Below, piece by piece: positions 16,536 through 26,087 of a stretch of 64,000 nt of DNA (position 1 is its first letter; every line of letters begins with the position of its first letter). Below the pieces are notes generated by a model, which saw only the letters and a list, made by a program, of their open reading frames with translations, was not told the DNA's origin and made no database searches. This DNA is from Fusicatenibacter saccharivorans (GTDB lineage: Bacteria; Bacillota; Clostridia; Lachnospirales; Lachnospiraceae), in the NCBI RefSeq assembly GCF_027667425.1, contig NZ_JAQEGR010000015.1, positions 33,443-97,442 on the forward strand, given 5' to 3'. Both the position numbers and the translations under genes were made by a program.

Positions 16536-17750
16536 TTACAGTTTTTTGATTCTCTCCACTGCCTCTACTGTATTCTCATACGTACCGAATGCAGTCAGAC
16601 GGAAGTAGCCTTCTCCGCTCGGGCCGAAGCCTGATCCTGGTGTTCCGACTACGTTTGCGTCTGCAAGCAGGTGATCAAAGAACTCCCAGGAAGTCATATT
16701 TCCCGGTGTTTTCAGCCAAATATACGGAGCGTTGACGCCGCCGGATACGGTGTAGCCTGCGCCCTTTAATCCGTCGTAGATGACTTTTGCGTTCTTCATG
16801 TAGTAAGCAACCTGCTCTTTTAACTGTGCTTTTCCTTCCGGAGAGTAAACAGCCTCGCCGGCTCTCTGGATGATGTACGGAGCTCCGTTGTATTTCGTTC
16901 CGTGACGGCGTGCCCACAGGCTGTGCAGAGTCATATCGCCGGATTTGATGTCTTTCGGGATAACGGTGAATCCAAGACGCATACCGGTAAAGCCTGCGTT
17001 CTTGGAGAAGCTGCGCATTTCGATGGCACATGTTCTTGCACCCTCGCACTCATAGATGGAATGCGGAATGTCTTTTTCTGAGATATATGCCTCGTATGCA
17101 GCATCATACAGGATGATGGCTCCTACTTTATTTGCATAATCAACCCATTTCTGCAGCTCGGCTTTGGAAACCATAGCGCCGGTCGGGTTGTTCGGGAAGC
17201 ACAGATAAATCAGATCCGGGGTTTCTTTCGGGAGATCCGGAGTGAAGTTGTTTTCTGCGGTACACGGCATGTAAATCACATTCGTGAAACGCTCGGTTGC
17301 TGCGTCGTAGTCACCGGCACGGCCTGCCATTACGTTGGAGTCTACATAAACCGGATAAACCGGGTCGCATACAGCGATCTTGTTGTCCAGGCTGAAGATC
17401 TCCTGAATGTTGCTGCAGTCGCATTTTGCGCCGTCCGATACAAAAATTTCATCAGATGAGATATCGCATCCTCTGTCCTGATAATCATTTTTTGCGATGG
17501 TATCGCGAAGGAAAGCATATCCAAGATCTGGTGCATATCCGTGGAAGGTCTCTGCGTGTCCCATCTCATCCACTGCTCCGTGCAGCTTTTCAATGATCGC
17601 CGGTGCGATCGGCTGGGTTACGTCGCCGATTCCAAGACGGATGATTTTCGCGTCCGGATTTGCCTCGGTGTAAGCTGCAACTTTTTTTGCAATGGTGGAA
17701 AACAGATAGCTTCCCGGCAATTTCAGATAATTGTCATTGATTTTGAACAT
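16536..17750 (-). CDS. dapL: LL-diaminopimelate aminotransferase
   Basis: A 404-residue class I/II PLP aminotransferase that converts tetrahydrodipicolinate and glutamate directly into LL-diaminopimelate, shortcutting lysine and peptidoglycan precursor synthesis. DapL marks: opening FKINDNYLKLPGSYLFSTIA, RLGIGDVTQPIAP, SDGAKCDCSNIQ, FPNNPTGA and the PLP lysine in RSFSKNAGFTGMRLGF. The frame could start at a GTG (17771), but that GTG is next to AAAGGAG itself, so ATG 17750 is the start. It is third in glnA-ANTAR-dapL, only 27 bases after the ANTAR gene, which links diaminopimelate supply to nitrogen control. No clear terminator; a weak imperfect hairpin lies at about 16487-16520. Confidence 0.96.
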   Translation of the reverse strand: MFKINDNYLKLPGSYLFSTIAKKVAAYTEANPDAKIIRLGIGDVTQPIAPAIIEKLHGAVDEMGHAETFHGYAPDLGYAFLRDTIAKNDYQDRGCDISSDEIFVSDGAKCDCSNIQEIFSLDNKIAVCDPVYPVYVDSNVMAGRAGDYDAATERFTNVIYMPCTAENNFTPDLPKETPDLIYLCFPNNPTGAMVSKAELQKWVDYANKVGAIILYDAAYEAYISEKDIPHSIYECEGARTCAIEMRSFSKNAGFTGMRLGFTVIPKDIKSGDMTLHSLWARRHGTKYNGAPYIIQRAGEAVYSPEGKAQLKEQVAYYMKNAKVIYDGLKGAGYTVSGGVNAPYIWLKTPGNMTSWEFFDHLLADANVVGTPGSGFGPSGEGYFRLTAFGTYENTVEAVERIKKL

Positions 17751-17777
17751 TATTATGTCGCTCCTTTTCACTTTTTC

Positions 17778-18326
17778 TTACTCTGTCAAAAGCGTCAGCA
17801 CCATCTGTGCCGTTTCAACCAGATTGGTGCCGCTGTCCATGCTGCATTTCTGCATGTAGCGATGGGCCTCCGACTCGGTCATGTGATTTCGTTCGATCAG
17901 AAGGCTTTTTGCACGATCGATGATGTGCTGTTCCTCGGCGCTGCGCACCTTGGGCTTTGCACGCTCTTTCTTTCTGCGCCGTGCCGCACTCTGCAGCATC
18001 ATCTCCAGTGTATTGACCAGCTCGTACACGGAAAGCGGCATCGTAACCGCCATGATTCCGGTTCCCTCCACCGCACTTAATGCGCGGCTCGATGCAATCA
18101 GAAGCATCTGGAAGCCGGACGGCATACACTCATTCAGATCCGTAAAAAACATATCCGGGAGCTTGTAGCCGCAGATGACGATACCGCCGTTTAAGTTGTT
18201 CATCTCTCCGAGCGCCGCTGCCGCTGTCGAACAGACAGCATCGATTTCATATCCTCTTTTTGCCAGAATATCCCGGATGCGCTTTCCATCTTCTATTTTG
18301 GGAAGTACTATCACTATGCTGCTCAT
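17778..18326 (-). CDS. ANTAR domain antiterminator protein
   Basis: A 182-residue protein with a receiver-like N-terminal domain (SSIVIVLPKIEDGKRIRDIL) and a C-terminal ANTAR RNA-binding three-helix bundle, recognisable in EEQHIIDRAKSLLIERNHMTE and the SEAHRYMQK motif. The receiver lacks the usual acidic cluster at its start and a clear phosphoacceptor Asp, so it may be a pseudo-receiver. ANTAR proteins bind tandem hexaloop hairpins in leaders and prevent termination, often for nitrogen genes. Its place between glnA and dapL suggests it regulates this operon or gltBD (inference). The leader of glnA carries a matching hairpin and a terminator-like stem. Confidence 0.9.
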   Translation of the reverse strand: MSSIVIVLPKIEDGKRIRDILAKRGYEIDAVCSTAAAALGEMNNLNGGIVICGYKLPDMFFTDLNECMPSGFQMLLIASSRALSAVEGTGIMAVTMPLSVYELVNTLEMMLQSAARRRKKERAKPKVRSAEEQHIIDRAKSLLIERNHMTESEAHRYMQKCSMDSGTNLVETAQMVLTLLTE

Positions 18327-18349
18327 GCATTTTCAGGCCCCTTCGTCGT

Positions 18350-19681
18350 CTAAATACGGTACAGATATTTCTCGGTCTCCCAGTCGGATACCTGGCGGAG
18401 ATACTCATGCCACTCTTCTTCTTTGGCATTGATATATCCATCCACAAATTCCTGGCCGAGTACCTGACACAGAAAATCGTCTTTCTTTAACTCTGCGACC
18501 GCTTCTCCAAGGCTTCCCGGGAGAAGGGTGATCTGCATCGCGTTTCGTTCTTCTTCTGTCAGATCGGAAATATTGCGGTCCACCGGGGACGGCGGAACGA
18601 TTTTCTGTTTGATACCGTCAAGTCCTGCTGCCATGCAGACAGCAAGTGCCAGGTACGGATTGGCTGCCGAATCCGGGCATCGAAGCTCAATGGCCATGAT
18701 ACCGTCTCCCGTCAGCGGAATGCGGATCAGCGGGCTTCTGTTCTTTGCAGACCATGCCACGTAGATCGGTGCACCGTATCCCGGTGTCAGACGTTTGTAG
18801 GAATTTACAAGCGGATTGGTAATCGCTGCGATTCCGCTGATGTGTTTCATCAGTCCGCCCATAAAGTAATATGCCTCTTTGCTGAGCCCGTATTCATCGG
18901 ATTTGTCGGCAAACACATCTTTTCCCTCCTGAAACAGGGAGAAGGAAAGATGAAGACCCGATCCGTGAACTCCGGTTTTTGGTTTTGGCATAAAGGTTGC
19001 GTGAAGGCCATGACGTTTTGCAATCGTACGGATAGCAAATTTGGCAGTCATCAGCTGATCTGCCGTCCGAAGTGCTGCAGCCGGACAGAAATCCAGTTCG
19101 TGCTGGCCTGCCGCTACCTCGTGGAAGGAAGACTCAACGTCGATTCCCATTTCTTCGAGGGTCAGCACCATATCGCGCCGCGCGTTTTCTCCCAGGTCCA
19201 GCGGTCCAAGATCCAGATAACCGCCTTTGTCGTGCGTTACACTCGTTGCTCCGCCGTCCTCATCGGTGTGGAACAGGAAAAATTCACACTCCGGTGAGAT
19301 TTCAAACTCATAGCCCATCGCTTTCGCTTCGGAAATTACCTTCTGAAGGATGGTTCGGGAACTCTTTGCATAAAGATTCCCCTCTCTATCATACACATCA
19401 CAGATCAATCTTGCAACCTTTCCTTGCTGCGGACGCCACGGAAGTATTGCAAAGGTGTCGAGATCCGGGTGCAGAAACATGTCTGCTTCCTTGATGGTGA
19501 CAAATCCTTCGAACGAAGAGCCATCGAAAACGCACTGATTATTCAGGGCTTTTTCCAGCTGTCCGGCGGTGATGGCCATATTTTTCATCATTCCAAACAT
19601 ATCGGTAAACTGCAGGCGGATAAATTCAACATCTTCTTCCTCCGCCATCTGAAGGATCGCTTCCTTCGTATACTTTGCCAT
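18350..19681 (-). CDS. glnA: Type I glutamine synthetase
   Basis: A 443-residue GSI that makes glutamine from glutamate, ammonia and ATP. It has the beta-grasp domain (DVEFIRLQFTDMFG), the metal/glutamate-binding segments SPECEFFLF and AGQHELDF, the ATP region HATFMPKPKTGVHGSGLH, and RSPLIRIP. Length around 443 is the short Gram-positive GSI-alpha type, which is controlled by feedback rather than adenylylation. The start is ATG 19681 with AAAGGAG upstream; a TTG seven codons earlier contains the ribosome site and is rejected. First gene of glnA-ANTAR-dapL. Transcription starts at a near-consensus promoter about 105 bases upstream, with a structured leader between. Confidence 0.97.
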   Translation of the reverse strand: MAKYTKEAILQMAEEEDVEFIRLQFTDMFGMMKNMAITAGQLEKALNNQCVFDGSSFEGFVTIKEADMFLHPDLDTFAILPWRPQQGKVARLICDVYDREGNLYAKSSRTILQKVISEAKAMGYEFEISPECEFFLFHTDEDGGATSVTHDKGGYLDLGPLDLGENARRDMVLTLEEMGIDVESSFHEVAAGQHELDFCPAAALRTADQLMTAKFAIRTIAKRHGLHATFMPKPKTGVHGSGLHLSFSLFQEGKDVFADKSDEYGLSKEAYYFMGGLMKHISGIAAITNPLVNSYKRLTPGYGAPIYVAWSAKNRSPLIRIPLTGDGIMAIELRCPDSAANPYLALAVCMAAGLDGIKQKIVPPSPVDRNISDLTEEERNAMQITLLPGSLGEAVAELKKDDFLCQVLGQEFVDGYINAKEEEWHEYLRQVSDWETEKYLYRI

Positions 19682-19713
19682 ATCGATTCTCTCCTTTATC
19701 AAAGACGATTCTA

Positions 19714-19777
19714 AACGAAAAGGGTGCTTTCACGCGGCAGGGCAGAAAGACACCTTGCGTAAAAACACCCTTGTTTT
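19714..19777 (-). promoter_or_regulatory. Structured leader of glnA with hexaloop hairpin and terminator-like stem
   Basis: On the minus strand AAAAC and GTTTT enclose the six-base loop AAGGGT (19777-19762), which has A1 and G4, the ANTAR-target loop rule. Next, GGTG/CACC plus CTTTC/GAAAG form a long stem (19754-19722) ending in CCCTTTTCGTTT, resembling a weak terminator. Only one convincing hexaloop was found, whereas the known motif has two, so ANTAR binding is a hypothesis. Confidence 0.4.
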
Positions 19778-19783
19778 GGGCAT

Positions 19784-19813
19784 ATTATAGCAGTTTTTCG
19801 CGTGTTTTGTCAA
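19784..19813 (-). promoter_or_regulatory. Promoter of glnA
   Basis: On the minus strand, perfect TTGACA and perfect TATAAT separated by 18 bases. Confidence 0.8.
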
Positions 19814-19820
19814 GAAAAAC

Positions 19821-21305
19821 TTAGAGATTCGTGTATCCCATCAGGGATTCATCGACTGCCTTTGCTGCCTCGCGTCCCTCGCGGATCGCCCATACGACCA
19901 GGGACTGGCCGCGGTGCATATCGCCTGCGGTGAAGACATTTTCTTTTGTTGTCTGGTATTTTCCGTCATCTGTCTTCACGTTGGTGCGCTGGTTGACTTC
20001 CACTTTAAATGCATCGGTCACATATTTCTGGGATCCTAAAAAACCTGCTGCAATAAGAACGAGATCTGCCGGGAGAATCTCTTCGGTTCCCTCAACCGGA
20101 ACCATCATCATGCGGCCGGATTTCTCATCTTTTTTCGGTGTCAGTTTTACGGTCTTGATCTGGCAGACTTCACCTTTTTTGTTTTTGATAAATTCCGTTA
20201 CGGTTGTCTGGTAAATCCGCGGATCATGGCCGAATACGGCGATTGCCTCTTCCTGGCCGTAATCCGTCTTGCAGATCTTCGGCCACTCCGGCCACGGATT
20301 GTTCTCGGCACGCTGATCCGGTGCTTTCGGCATCATCTCAAGCTGTGTCACAGATTTGGCACCGAGACGGATGGAAGTTCCGACACAGTCATTACCGGTG
20401 TCGCCGCCTCCGATGACAACAACGTGTTTGCCCTTGGCATCGATGTAGGCATGATCCTCAAAATTGGAATCCAGAAGACTCTTCGTTACGGAAGTCAGGA
20501 AATCGACAGCAAAGTAGATGCCCTTTGCATCTCTTCCCTCTGCCTTGATATCTCTTGGATTTGCCGCACCGCAGCAGAGCAGGACACGGTCAAATTCTTT
20601 TAAGAGTTTGTCAGCTTTTACATCTTTTCCGATATCAGCATTCGTCACAAACTCGATGCCCTCGGCCTTCATCAGATCCACACGGCGGTCGATGACGCTC
20701 TTATCGAGTTTCATGTTCGGAATACCGTAGCGTAAAAGTCCGCCCACGCGGTCGCGGCGTTCAAAGACCGTAACAGAATGGCCGCGGCGGTTGAGCTGCA
20801 TCGCTGCTGCAAGGCCGGAAGGACCGCTTCCTACAACGGCAACGCGTTTTCCGGTGCGCACTTTCGGCGGCTGCGGCGTAATCAGGCCGGTTGCCCATGC
20901 GTTTTCGATGATCGCGCGTTCATTTTCCTTCGTGCAGACCGGGTCTCCGTTTACGTTGCATGTACAGGCTGCTTCGCAGAGTGCCGGGCAGACACGGGAG
21001 GTAAATTCCGGAAAACAGTTTGTCTTGGTGAGGCGGCGGTGTGCCTGCTCATAGTTTCCAAGATACACAAGGTCATTCCACTCCGGAACGAGGTTCTGCA
21101 GCGGACAGCCGGAGGCCATTCCCGCAATCATGGTTCCCGCCTGGCAGAACGGTACACCGCATGCCATACAGCGGGCAGCCTGCATCTGCTGTTCCTTTTT
21201 CGGGAGCTGCAGATGAAATTCCTTAAAGTTTTTGATACGCTCAAGCGGGGCAACGGTGTTTCCCGTCTTGCGCTGATATTCCATAAATCCAGTTGGCTTA
21301 CCCAT
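19821..21305 (-). CDS. gltD: Glutamate synthase (NADPH) small subunit
   Basis: A 494-residue GltD. The N-terminus holds the two 4Fe-4S cysteine clusters (MAARCMACGVPFCQ-like AARCMACGVPFCQAG and CPALCEAACTC), followed by FAD binding VAVVGSGPSGLAAAMQLNR and the NADPH fold HVVVIGGGDTGNDCVGTS. It passes electrons from NAD(P)H through FAD to the large subunit, which reduces 2-iminoglutarate to glutamate. Length matches the family. It begins 14 bases after gltB on the same transcript. The GltD-like fold also occurs in other oxidoreductases, but the adjacent gltB settles the identity. Confidence 0.97.
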   Translation of the reverse strand: MGKPTGFMEYQRKTGNTVAPLERIKNFKEFHLQLPKKEQQMQAARCMACGVPFCQAGTMIAGMASGCPLQNLVPEWNDLVYLGNYEQAHRRLTKTNCFPEFTSRVCPALCEAACTCNVNGDPVCTKENERAIIENAWATGLITPQPPKVRTGKRVAVVGSGPSGLAAAMQLNRRGHSVTVFERRDRVGGLLRYGIPNMKLDKSVIDRRVDLMKAEGIEFVTNADIGKDVKADKLLKEFDRVLLCCGAANPRDIKAEGRDAKGIYFAVDFLTSVTKSLLDSNFEDHAYIDAKGKHVVVIGGGDTGNDCVGTSIRLGAKSVTQLEMMPKAPDQRAENNPWPEWPKICKTDYGQEEAIAVFGHDPRIYQTTVTEFIKNKKGEVCQIKTVKLTPKKDEKSGRMMMVPVEGTEEILPADLVLIAAGFLGSQKYVTDAFKVEVNQRTNVKTDDGKYQTTKENVFTAGDMHRGQSLVVWAIREGREAAKAVDESLMGYTNL

Positions 21306-21319
21306 AATTCTTCTTCCTC

Positions 21320-24300
21320 CTACTTACGCATGCTTTCGTAAAATGCTTCAATCTGTGCCTGCTCGCTGCTGAGGCCCTTATCTTCCATCTGTGCGCTCAG
21401 CATCATCATGCGCTTATAGTCATTCGGAATGATCTTCTTGAATTTCGGCAGATATTCGTTAAAGTGTGTGAGTACTTCTTTTCCTTTTTCCGAGCCGGTG
21501 TGTGCGACATGCTTTTCAATCATGTTTTTCAGCTCTGCAATATCGTATTTACTTTCTACCGTTTCAATCGAAATCATTTCCTTGTTCAGATTGCGGTACA
21601 GGTTGCTCTTTTCGTCCAGAACGTAGGCGATACCGCCGCTCATGCCGGCTGCGAAGTTCTTTCCGGTTGCGCCAAGGACAACAACGCGGCCTCCGGTCAT
21701 ATACTCGCATCCGTGCTCGCCGACACCCTCGACAACGGCATAAGCGCCGGAGTTTCTGACACAGAAACGCTCGCCTGCGATACCGTTGATGTACGTCTCG
21801 CCACTCGTTGCACCGTAGAGGGCAACGTTTCCGACGATGATGTTTTCTTCCGGTTTATACTTTCTTGCTTTCGACGGATAGACTACAAGTTTTCCGCCGG
21901 AGAGGCCTTTTCCGAAGTAGTCATTGGAATCGCCCTCAAGCTCCAGGGTCAGACCTTTCGGAATAAAGGCTCCAAAGCTCTGTCCGCCGGCACCTTTACA
22001 CTGTACGGTATACGTATCCGGCTCCAGGGAGGTGCCGAATTTTCTGGTGATCTCAGCACCAAGAATCGTTCCCACGGTACGGTCGGTGTTGGTGATCTCG
22101 ACTTTTACCGTCTTCTTCTCTTTCTTGTCCATCGCCGGACCGAATTTCTTTAAGAGCACCTTCTCATCGAGTGTAGTGCCCAGTTTGAAATCGTAAACAT
22201 CCTTCGGATCAAAGGTTACTTTTTCGCCTGCTTTTGCAAACGGGTTATTCAGGATCTGGCTTAAGTCTACGCGGTCTGCGTGTTCATTCGTCACCTTATC
22301 ATTTCTCTTTAAGAGATCGGAACGTCCAACCATCTCATCGACCGTGCGGAAACCGAGTTTTGCCATGTATTCACGCATCTCTTCTGCAATGAAGCGCATG
22401 AAGTTGATGACATACTCCGGTTTGCCGCGGAAGCGTTTGCGGAGTTCCGGATTCTGCGTTGCAATACCCATCGGGCAGGTATCCAGATTGCAGACACGCA
22501 TCATGACACATCCCATGGTTACAAGCGGCGCCGTCGCAAAACCAAATTCCTCGGCGCCAAGAAGTGCTGCGATCACAACGTCACGGCCGCTCATCAGCTT
22601 TCCGTCTGTCTCAATCATGACACGGTTGCGGAGGCCGTTTTTGATCAGCGTCTGATGGGTCTCGGCAAGGCCTAACTCCCATGGAAGTCCTGCATTGTGG
22701 ATGGAACTTCTCGGTGCTGCTCCCGTTCCTCCATCATATCCGGAAATCAGGATAACCTGTGCTCCGGCTTTTGCAACACCGGCTGCGACAGTACCAACAC
22801 CTGCTTCGGATACCAGTTTAACGGAGATTCTTGCATTCACATTCGAGTTTTTCAGGTCATAAATCAGCTGTGCAAGGTCCTCGATGGAATAGATGTCGTG
22901 ATGCGGCGGCGGGGAAATCAGGGATACACCCGGTGTGGAGTGACGTGTTTTTGCAATCCACGGGTAAACCTTTCCGGCCGGTAAGTGGCCGCCCTCGCCC
23001 GGTTTTGCACCCTGCGCCATCTTGATCTGAATCTCTTTTGCGCTGACCAGGTATTTGCTGGTAACACCGAACCGGCCAGATGCTACCTGTTTGATTGCGG
23101 AACATCTCTCCGGGGATTCGAGACGGTCATCACTCTCACCGCCCTCACCAGTGTTGGATTTTCCATGCAGACGGTTCATGGCAATTGCCAGTGTCTCATG
23201 TGCCTCCTGGGAAATAGAACCGTAGGACATCGCACCTGTTTTGAATCGTTTTACGATAGAATCTACGCTCTCAACTTCTTCGAGCGGAACGCCCTGCTCC
23301 GGATAATCGAAGTCCATCAGACTTCGCAGATAACCGCTCTCCTCGCTGTCAACCATGGCAGTGTACTCTTTGAACATCCTGTAGTCACCGCGTCTTGTAG
23401 ACTCCTGCAGGGTATGGATGGTACGGGGATTGTAGCGGTGCTCCTCACCCTGACTTCTTGCTTTATGACGTCCGAGACTGTCCAGCGTCAGATCCGTCGT
23501 CAGTTCCAGCGGATCAAATGCCTGAGAATGACGCTCATCAACGTCTTTTGCAATGTCTTCCAGTGTAATACCGCCGACACGGCTGACCGTACCAGTAAAG
23601 TATTTGTCGATGACATCTGCTGAGATACCGATGGCCTCGAAGATCTGGGAACCCTGATACGACTGGATCGTGGAGATACCCATCTTCGCTGCGATTTTTA
23701 CGATACCAGAGATGACTGCGTGGTTGTAATCTTCAACGGCTGCGTAGTAATCTTTCTTGATCATGCCCTCTTCGATCAGCTCATGGATCGTGTCGAGTGC
23801 CAGATACGGGTTGATTGCGCAGGCACCGTAGCCGAGCAGTGTTGCGAAATGGTGCACCTCGCGCGGCTCGCCGGACTCCAGAATAATCGCAAGAGAAGTT
23901 CTCTTTTTCGTTTTTACCAGATGCTGATGAACCGCAGATACAGCCAAGAGGGATGGAATCGCCACATGGTTCTCATCGACGCCGCGGTCAGAGAGAATCA
24001 GGATGTTGGCTCCTGCCCGGTGTGCACGGTCAACCTCGACGAAAAGGCGGTCCATCGCACGGTCAAGCGGTGCGCTCTTGTAGTAGGTGATCGGAACGGT
24101 CACTGCCTTGAAGCCTTCGACTTTCATGTTCTTGATCTTCAGCATATCGGTATTGGTCAGGATCGGATTGTTGATCTTTAATACCTGGCAGTTCTTCGGC
24201 TCCTCCTCAAGCAGGTTTCCGTCACGTCCGACGTAAACGCTTGTGGAAGTTACGATCTCCTCACGGATGCAGTCGATCGGCGGGTTCGTTACCTGTGCGA

Positions 24301-25858
24301 AGAGCTGTTTGAAATAGTTGAACAGCGGCTGATGCTCATGGGAGAGAACGGCAAGCGGGGTATCGATACCCATCGAAGCGGTTGCCTCGACACCGTTTAA
24401 TGCCATCTTTCCGATGGAGGAACGGTACTCCTCGTAGGTGTAGCCGAACGCTTTCTGCAGGCGCATCCGCTCTTCTTTCGTGTACTCTTCGACCGGCAGA
24501 TTCGGGATTTTGATATCCTTTAACTGTACCAGATAACTGTCGAGCCATTCGCCGTACGGCTGTTTCTTTGCGTAATATTCTTTGACTTCCTCATCGTTTA
24601 AGACTTTTCCCTGTACGGTGTTGACGAGAAGCATCTTGCCCGGATGGAGACGCTCTTTTAAGACGATTTTTTCTTCCGGAACTTCCAGAACACCGACCTC
24701 AGAGGAAAGGATCAGGAATCCATCGTTGGTGATGTAGTAACGGGAAGGACGAAGACCGTTGCGGTCGAGCACTGCTCCCATCACATCTCCGTCGGAGAAC
24801 AGGATCGATGCCGGTCCGTCCCACGGCTCCATCATCGTTGCATAATACTGATAGAAATCACGTTTCTCCTGGGAAATCGTATCGTTGTTTGCCCACGGCT
24901 CCGGGATCGTGATCATGACAGCCAGCGGAAGATCCATACCACTCATGGTCAGGAACTCGAGTGTGTTGTCGAGCATTGCAGAGTCAGAACCCTGGGTGTT
25001 GACAACCGGCAGAACCTTGTGCAGTTCATCCTGCAGCATCGGGGAGAACATCGTCTCCTCACGGGCCAGCATCTTGTCGGCGTTTCCGCGGATGGTGTTG
25101 ATCTCGCCGTTGTGTACGATGAAACGGTTCGGATGTGCTCTCTCCCAGCTTGGGTTCGTGTTCGTGCTGAACCGGGAATGCACCATGGCGATTGCAGATT
25201 CATAATCGACATCCTGCAGATCGCGGAAGAAGGTGCGGAGCTGTCCTACGAGGAACATACCTTTGTATACGATGGTACGGCTGGAAAGGGATGGCACGTA
25301 GGTGTTGTCGTTGCTCTGTTCGAAAACACGGCGTACGACGTACAGACGACGGTCGAAAGCGATTCCCTTTTCCACATCCTCCGGTTTTTTGATGAATGCC
25401 TGCATGATGTAAGGCATACACTCTCTTGCCTTATGGCCGAGAACTTCCGGAACGGTCGGCACGGTTCTCCATCCAAGGAGTTCCAGTCCCTCTTTTTCCA
25501 CGATGATCTCAAACATCTTTTTTGCCTGGTTCCGTTTCAGCTCATTTTGTGGGAAGAAGAATACGCCGACGCCGTATTCCCGTTCTCCGCCTAATGAAAA
25601 ACCGAGGGTCGAACAGGCTTTGGAAAAGAATTTGTGCGATATCTGCAACAAGATTCCTACTCCGTCTCCTGTTTTACCCTCGGCGTCTTTGCCGGCTCTA
25701 TGTTCAAGATTTTCTACGATTTTTAATGCGTTTTCTACGGTCGCATGGGATTTTTCACCTTTGATATTCACGACGGCTCCGATACCGCAGTTGTCGTGTT
25801 CAAAGGAAGAACGGTACAGCCCTTCTTCTCCCATGACACGCTCTTTACTCTGTGTCAT
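21320..25858 (-). CDS. gltB: Glutamate synthase large subunit
   Basis: A 1512-residue GOGAT alpha subunit that transfers the glutamine amide to 2-oxoglutarate. The amidotransferase nucleophile is Cys24 in HDNCGIGAV, so a 23-residue propeptide must be removed. Domains in order: class II glutaminase (24-430), central domain, FMN-binding synthase domain (GAMSYGSISQEAHE, YDGGTGAAPRSS, with the 3Fe-4S cysteines in CVMMRVCNLDTCPMG) and the C-terminal beta-helix (MTGGRVVVLGATGKNFAAGMSGG). All key parts are present. It has its own promoter, 5' of gltD. Together with GlnA at 18.3 kb it completes the GS-GOGAT ammonium route. Confidence 0.98.
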   Translation of the reverse strand: MTQSKERVMGEEGLYRSSFEHDNCGIGAVVNIKGEKSHATVENALKIVENLEHRAGKDAEGKTGDGVGILLQISHKFFSKACSTLGFSLGGEREYGVGVFFFPQNELKRNQAKKMFEIIVEKEGLELLGWRTVPTVPEVLGHKARECMPYIMQAFIKKPEDVEKGIAFDRRLYVVRRVFEQSNDNTYVPSLSSRTIVYKGMFLVGQLRTFFRDLQDVDYESAIAMVHSRFSTNTNPSWERAHPNRFIVHNGEINTIRGNADKMLAREETMFSPMLQDELHKVLPVVNTQGSDSAMLDNTLEFLTMSGMDLPLAVMITIPEPWANNDTISQEKRDFYQYYATMMEPWDGPASILFSDGDVMGAVLDRNGLRPSRYYITNDGFLILSSEVGVLEVPEEKIVLKERLHPGKMLLVNTVQGKVLNDEEVKEYYAKKQPYGEWLDSYLVQLKDIKIPNLPVEEYTKEERMRLQKAFGYTYEEYRSSIGKMALNGVEATASMGIDTPLAVLSHEHQPLFNYFKQLFAQVTNPPIDCIREEIVTSTSVYVGRDGNLLEEEPKNCQVLKINNPILTNTDMLKIKNMKVEGFKAVTVPITYYKSAPLDRAMDRLFVEVDRAHRAGANILILSDRGVDENHVAIPSLLAVSAVHQHLVKTKKRTSLAIILESGEPREVHHFATLLGYGACAINPYLALDTIHELIEEGMIKKDYYAAVEDYNHAVISGIVKIAAKMGISTIQSYQGSQIFEAIGISADVIDKYFTGTVSRVGGITLEDIAKDVDERHSQAFDPLELTTDLTLDSLGRHKARSQGEEHRYNPRTIHTLQESTRRGDYRMFKEYTAMVDSEESGYLRSLMDFDYPEQGVPLEEVESVDSIVKRFKTGAMSYGSISQEAHETLAIAMNRLHGKSNTGEGGESDDRLESPERCSAIKQVASGRFGVTSKYLVSAKEIQIKMAQGAKPGEGGHLPAGKVYPWIAKTRHSTPGVSLISPPPHHDIYSIEDLAQLIYDLKNSNVNARISVKLVSEAGVGTVAAGVAKAGAQVILISGYDGGTGAAPRSSIHNAGLPWELGLAETHQTLIKNGLRNRVMIETDGKLMSGRDVVIAALLGAEEFGFATAPLVTMGCVMMRVCNLDTCPMGIATQNPELRKRFRGKPEYVINFMRFIAEEMREYMAKLGFRTVDEMVGRSDLLKRNDKVTNEHADRVDLSQILNNPFAKAGEKVTFDPKDVYDFKLGTTLDEKVLLKKFGPAMDKKEKKTVKVEITNTDRTVGTILGAEITRKFGTSLEPDTYTVQCKGAGGQSFGAFIPKGLTLELEGDSNDYFGKGLSGGKLVVYPSKARKYKPEENIIVGNVALYGATSGETYINGIAGERFCVRNSGAYAVVEGVGEHGCEYMTGGRVVVLGATGKNFAAGMSGGIAYVLDEKSNLYRNLNKEMISIETVESKYDIAELKNMIEKHVAHTGSEKGKEVLTHFNEYLPKFKKIIPNDYKRMMMLSAQMEDKGLSSEQAQIEAFYESMRK

Positions 25859-25964
25859 ACGGCTTCCCTTCCTTTACCTTTTCTTATTTTCGGTTCTCTT
25901 TTGTTTTCCGGAAAAGAATGGAGGGGAACATTTCATTCCCCGCCGTTCTTTTTGGATTGCCCTT

Positions 25965-25993
25965 ACTATACTCTATTTTTTTCATCCTGTAAA
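25965..25993 (-). promoter_or_regulatory. Promoter of gltBD, followed by a leader hairpin
   Basis: On the minus strand TTTACA, 17 bases, TATAGT. The leader that follows has a GGGGAA/TTCCCC hairpin at about 25919-25941. No clear terminator or ANTAR hexaloop was found in it. Confidence 0.6.
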
Positions 25994-26087
25994 GAGCAAA
26001 TTTAATTTTTATATAATTTTTTACAATTTTTCTTTACTTTCTTAGGTTATTGCTGCATTTTACCTAATTTTCTACACTTTCGATCCA

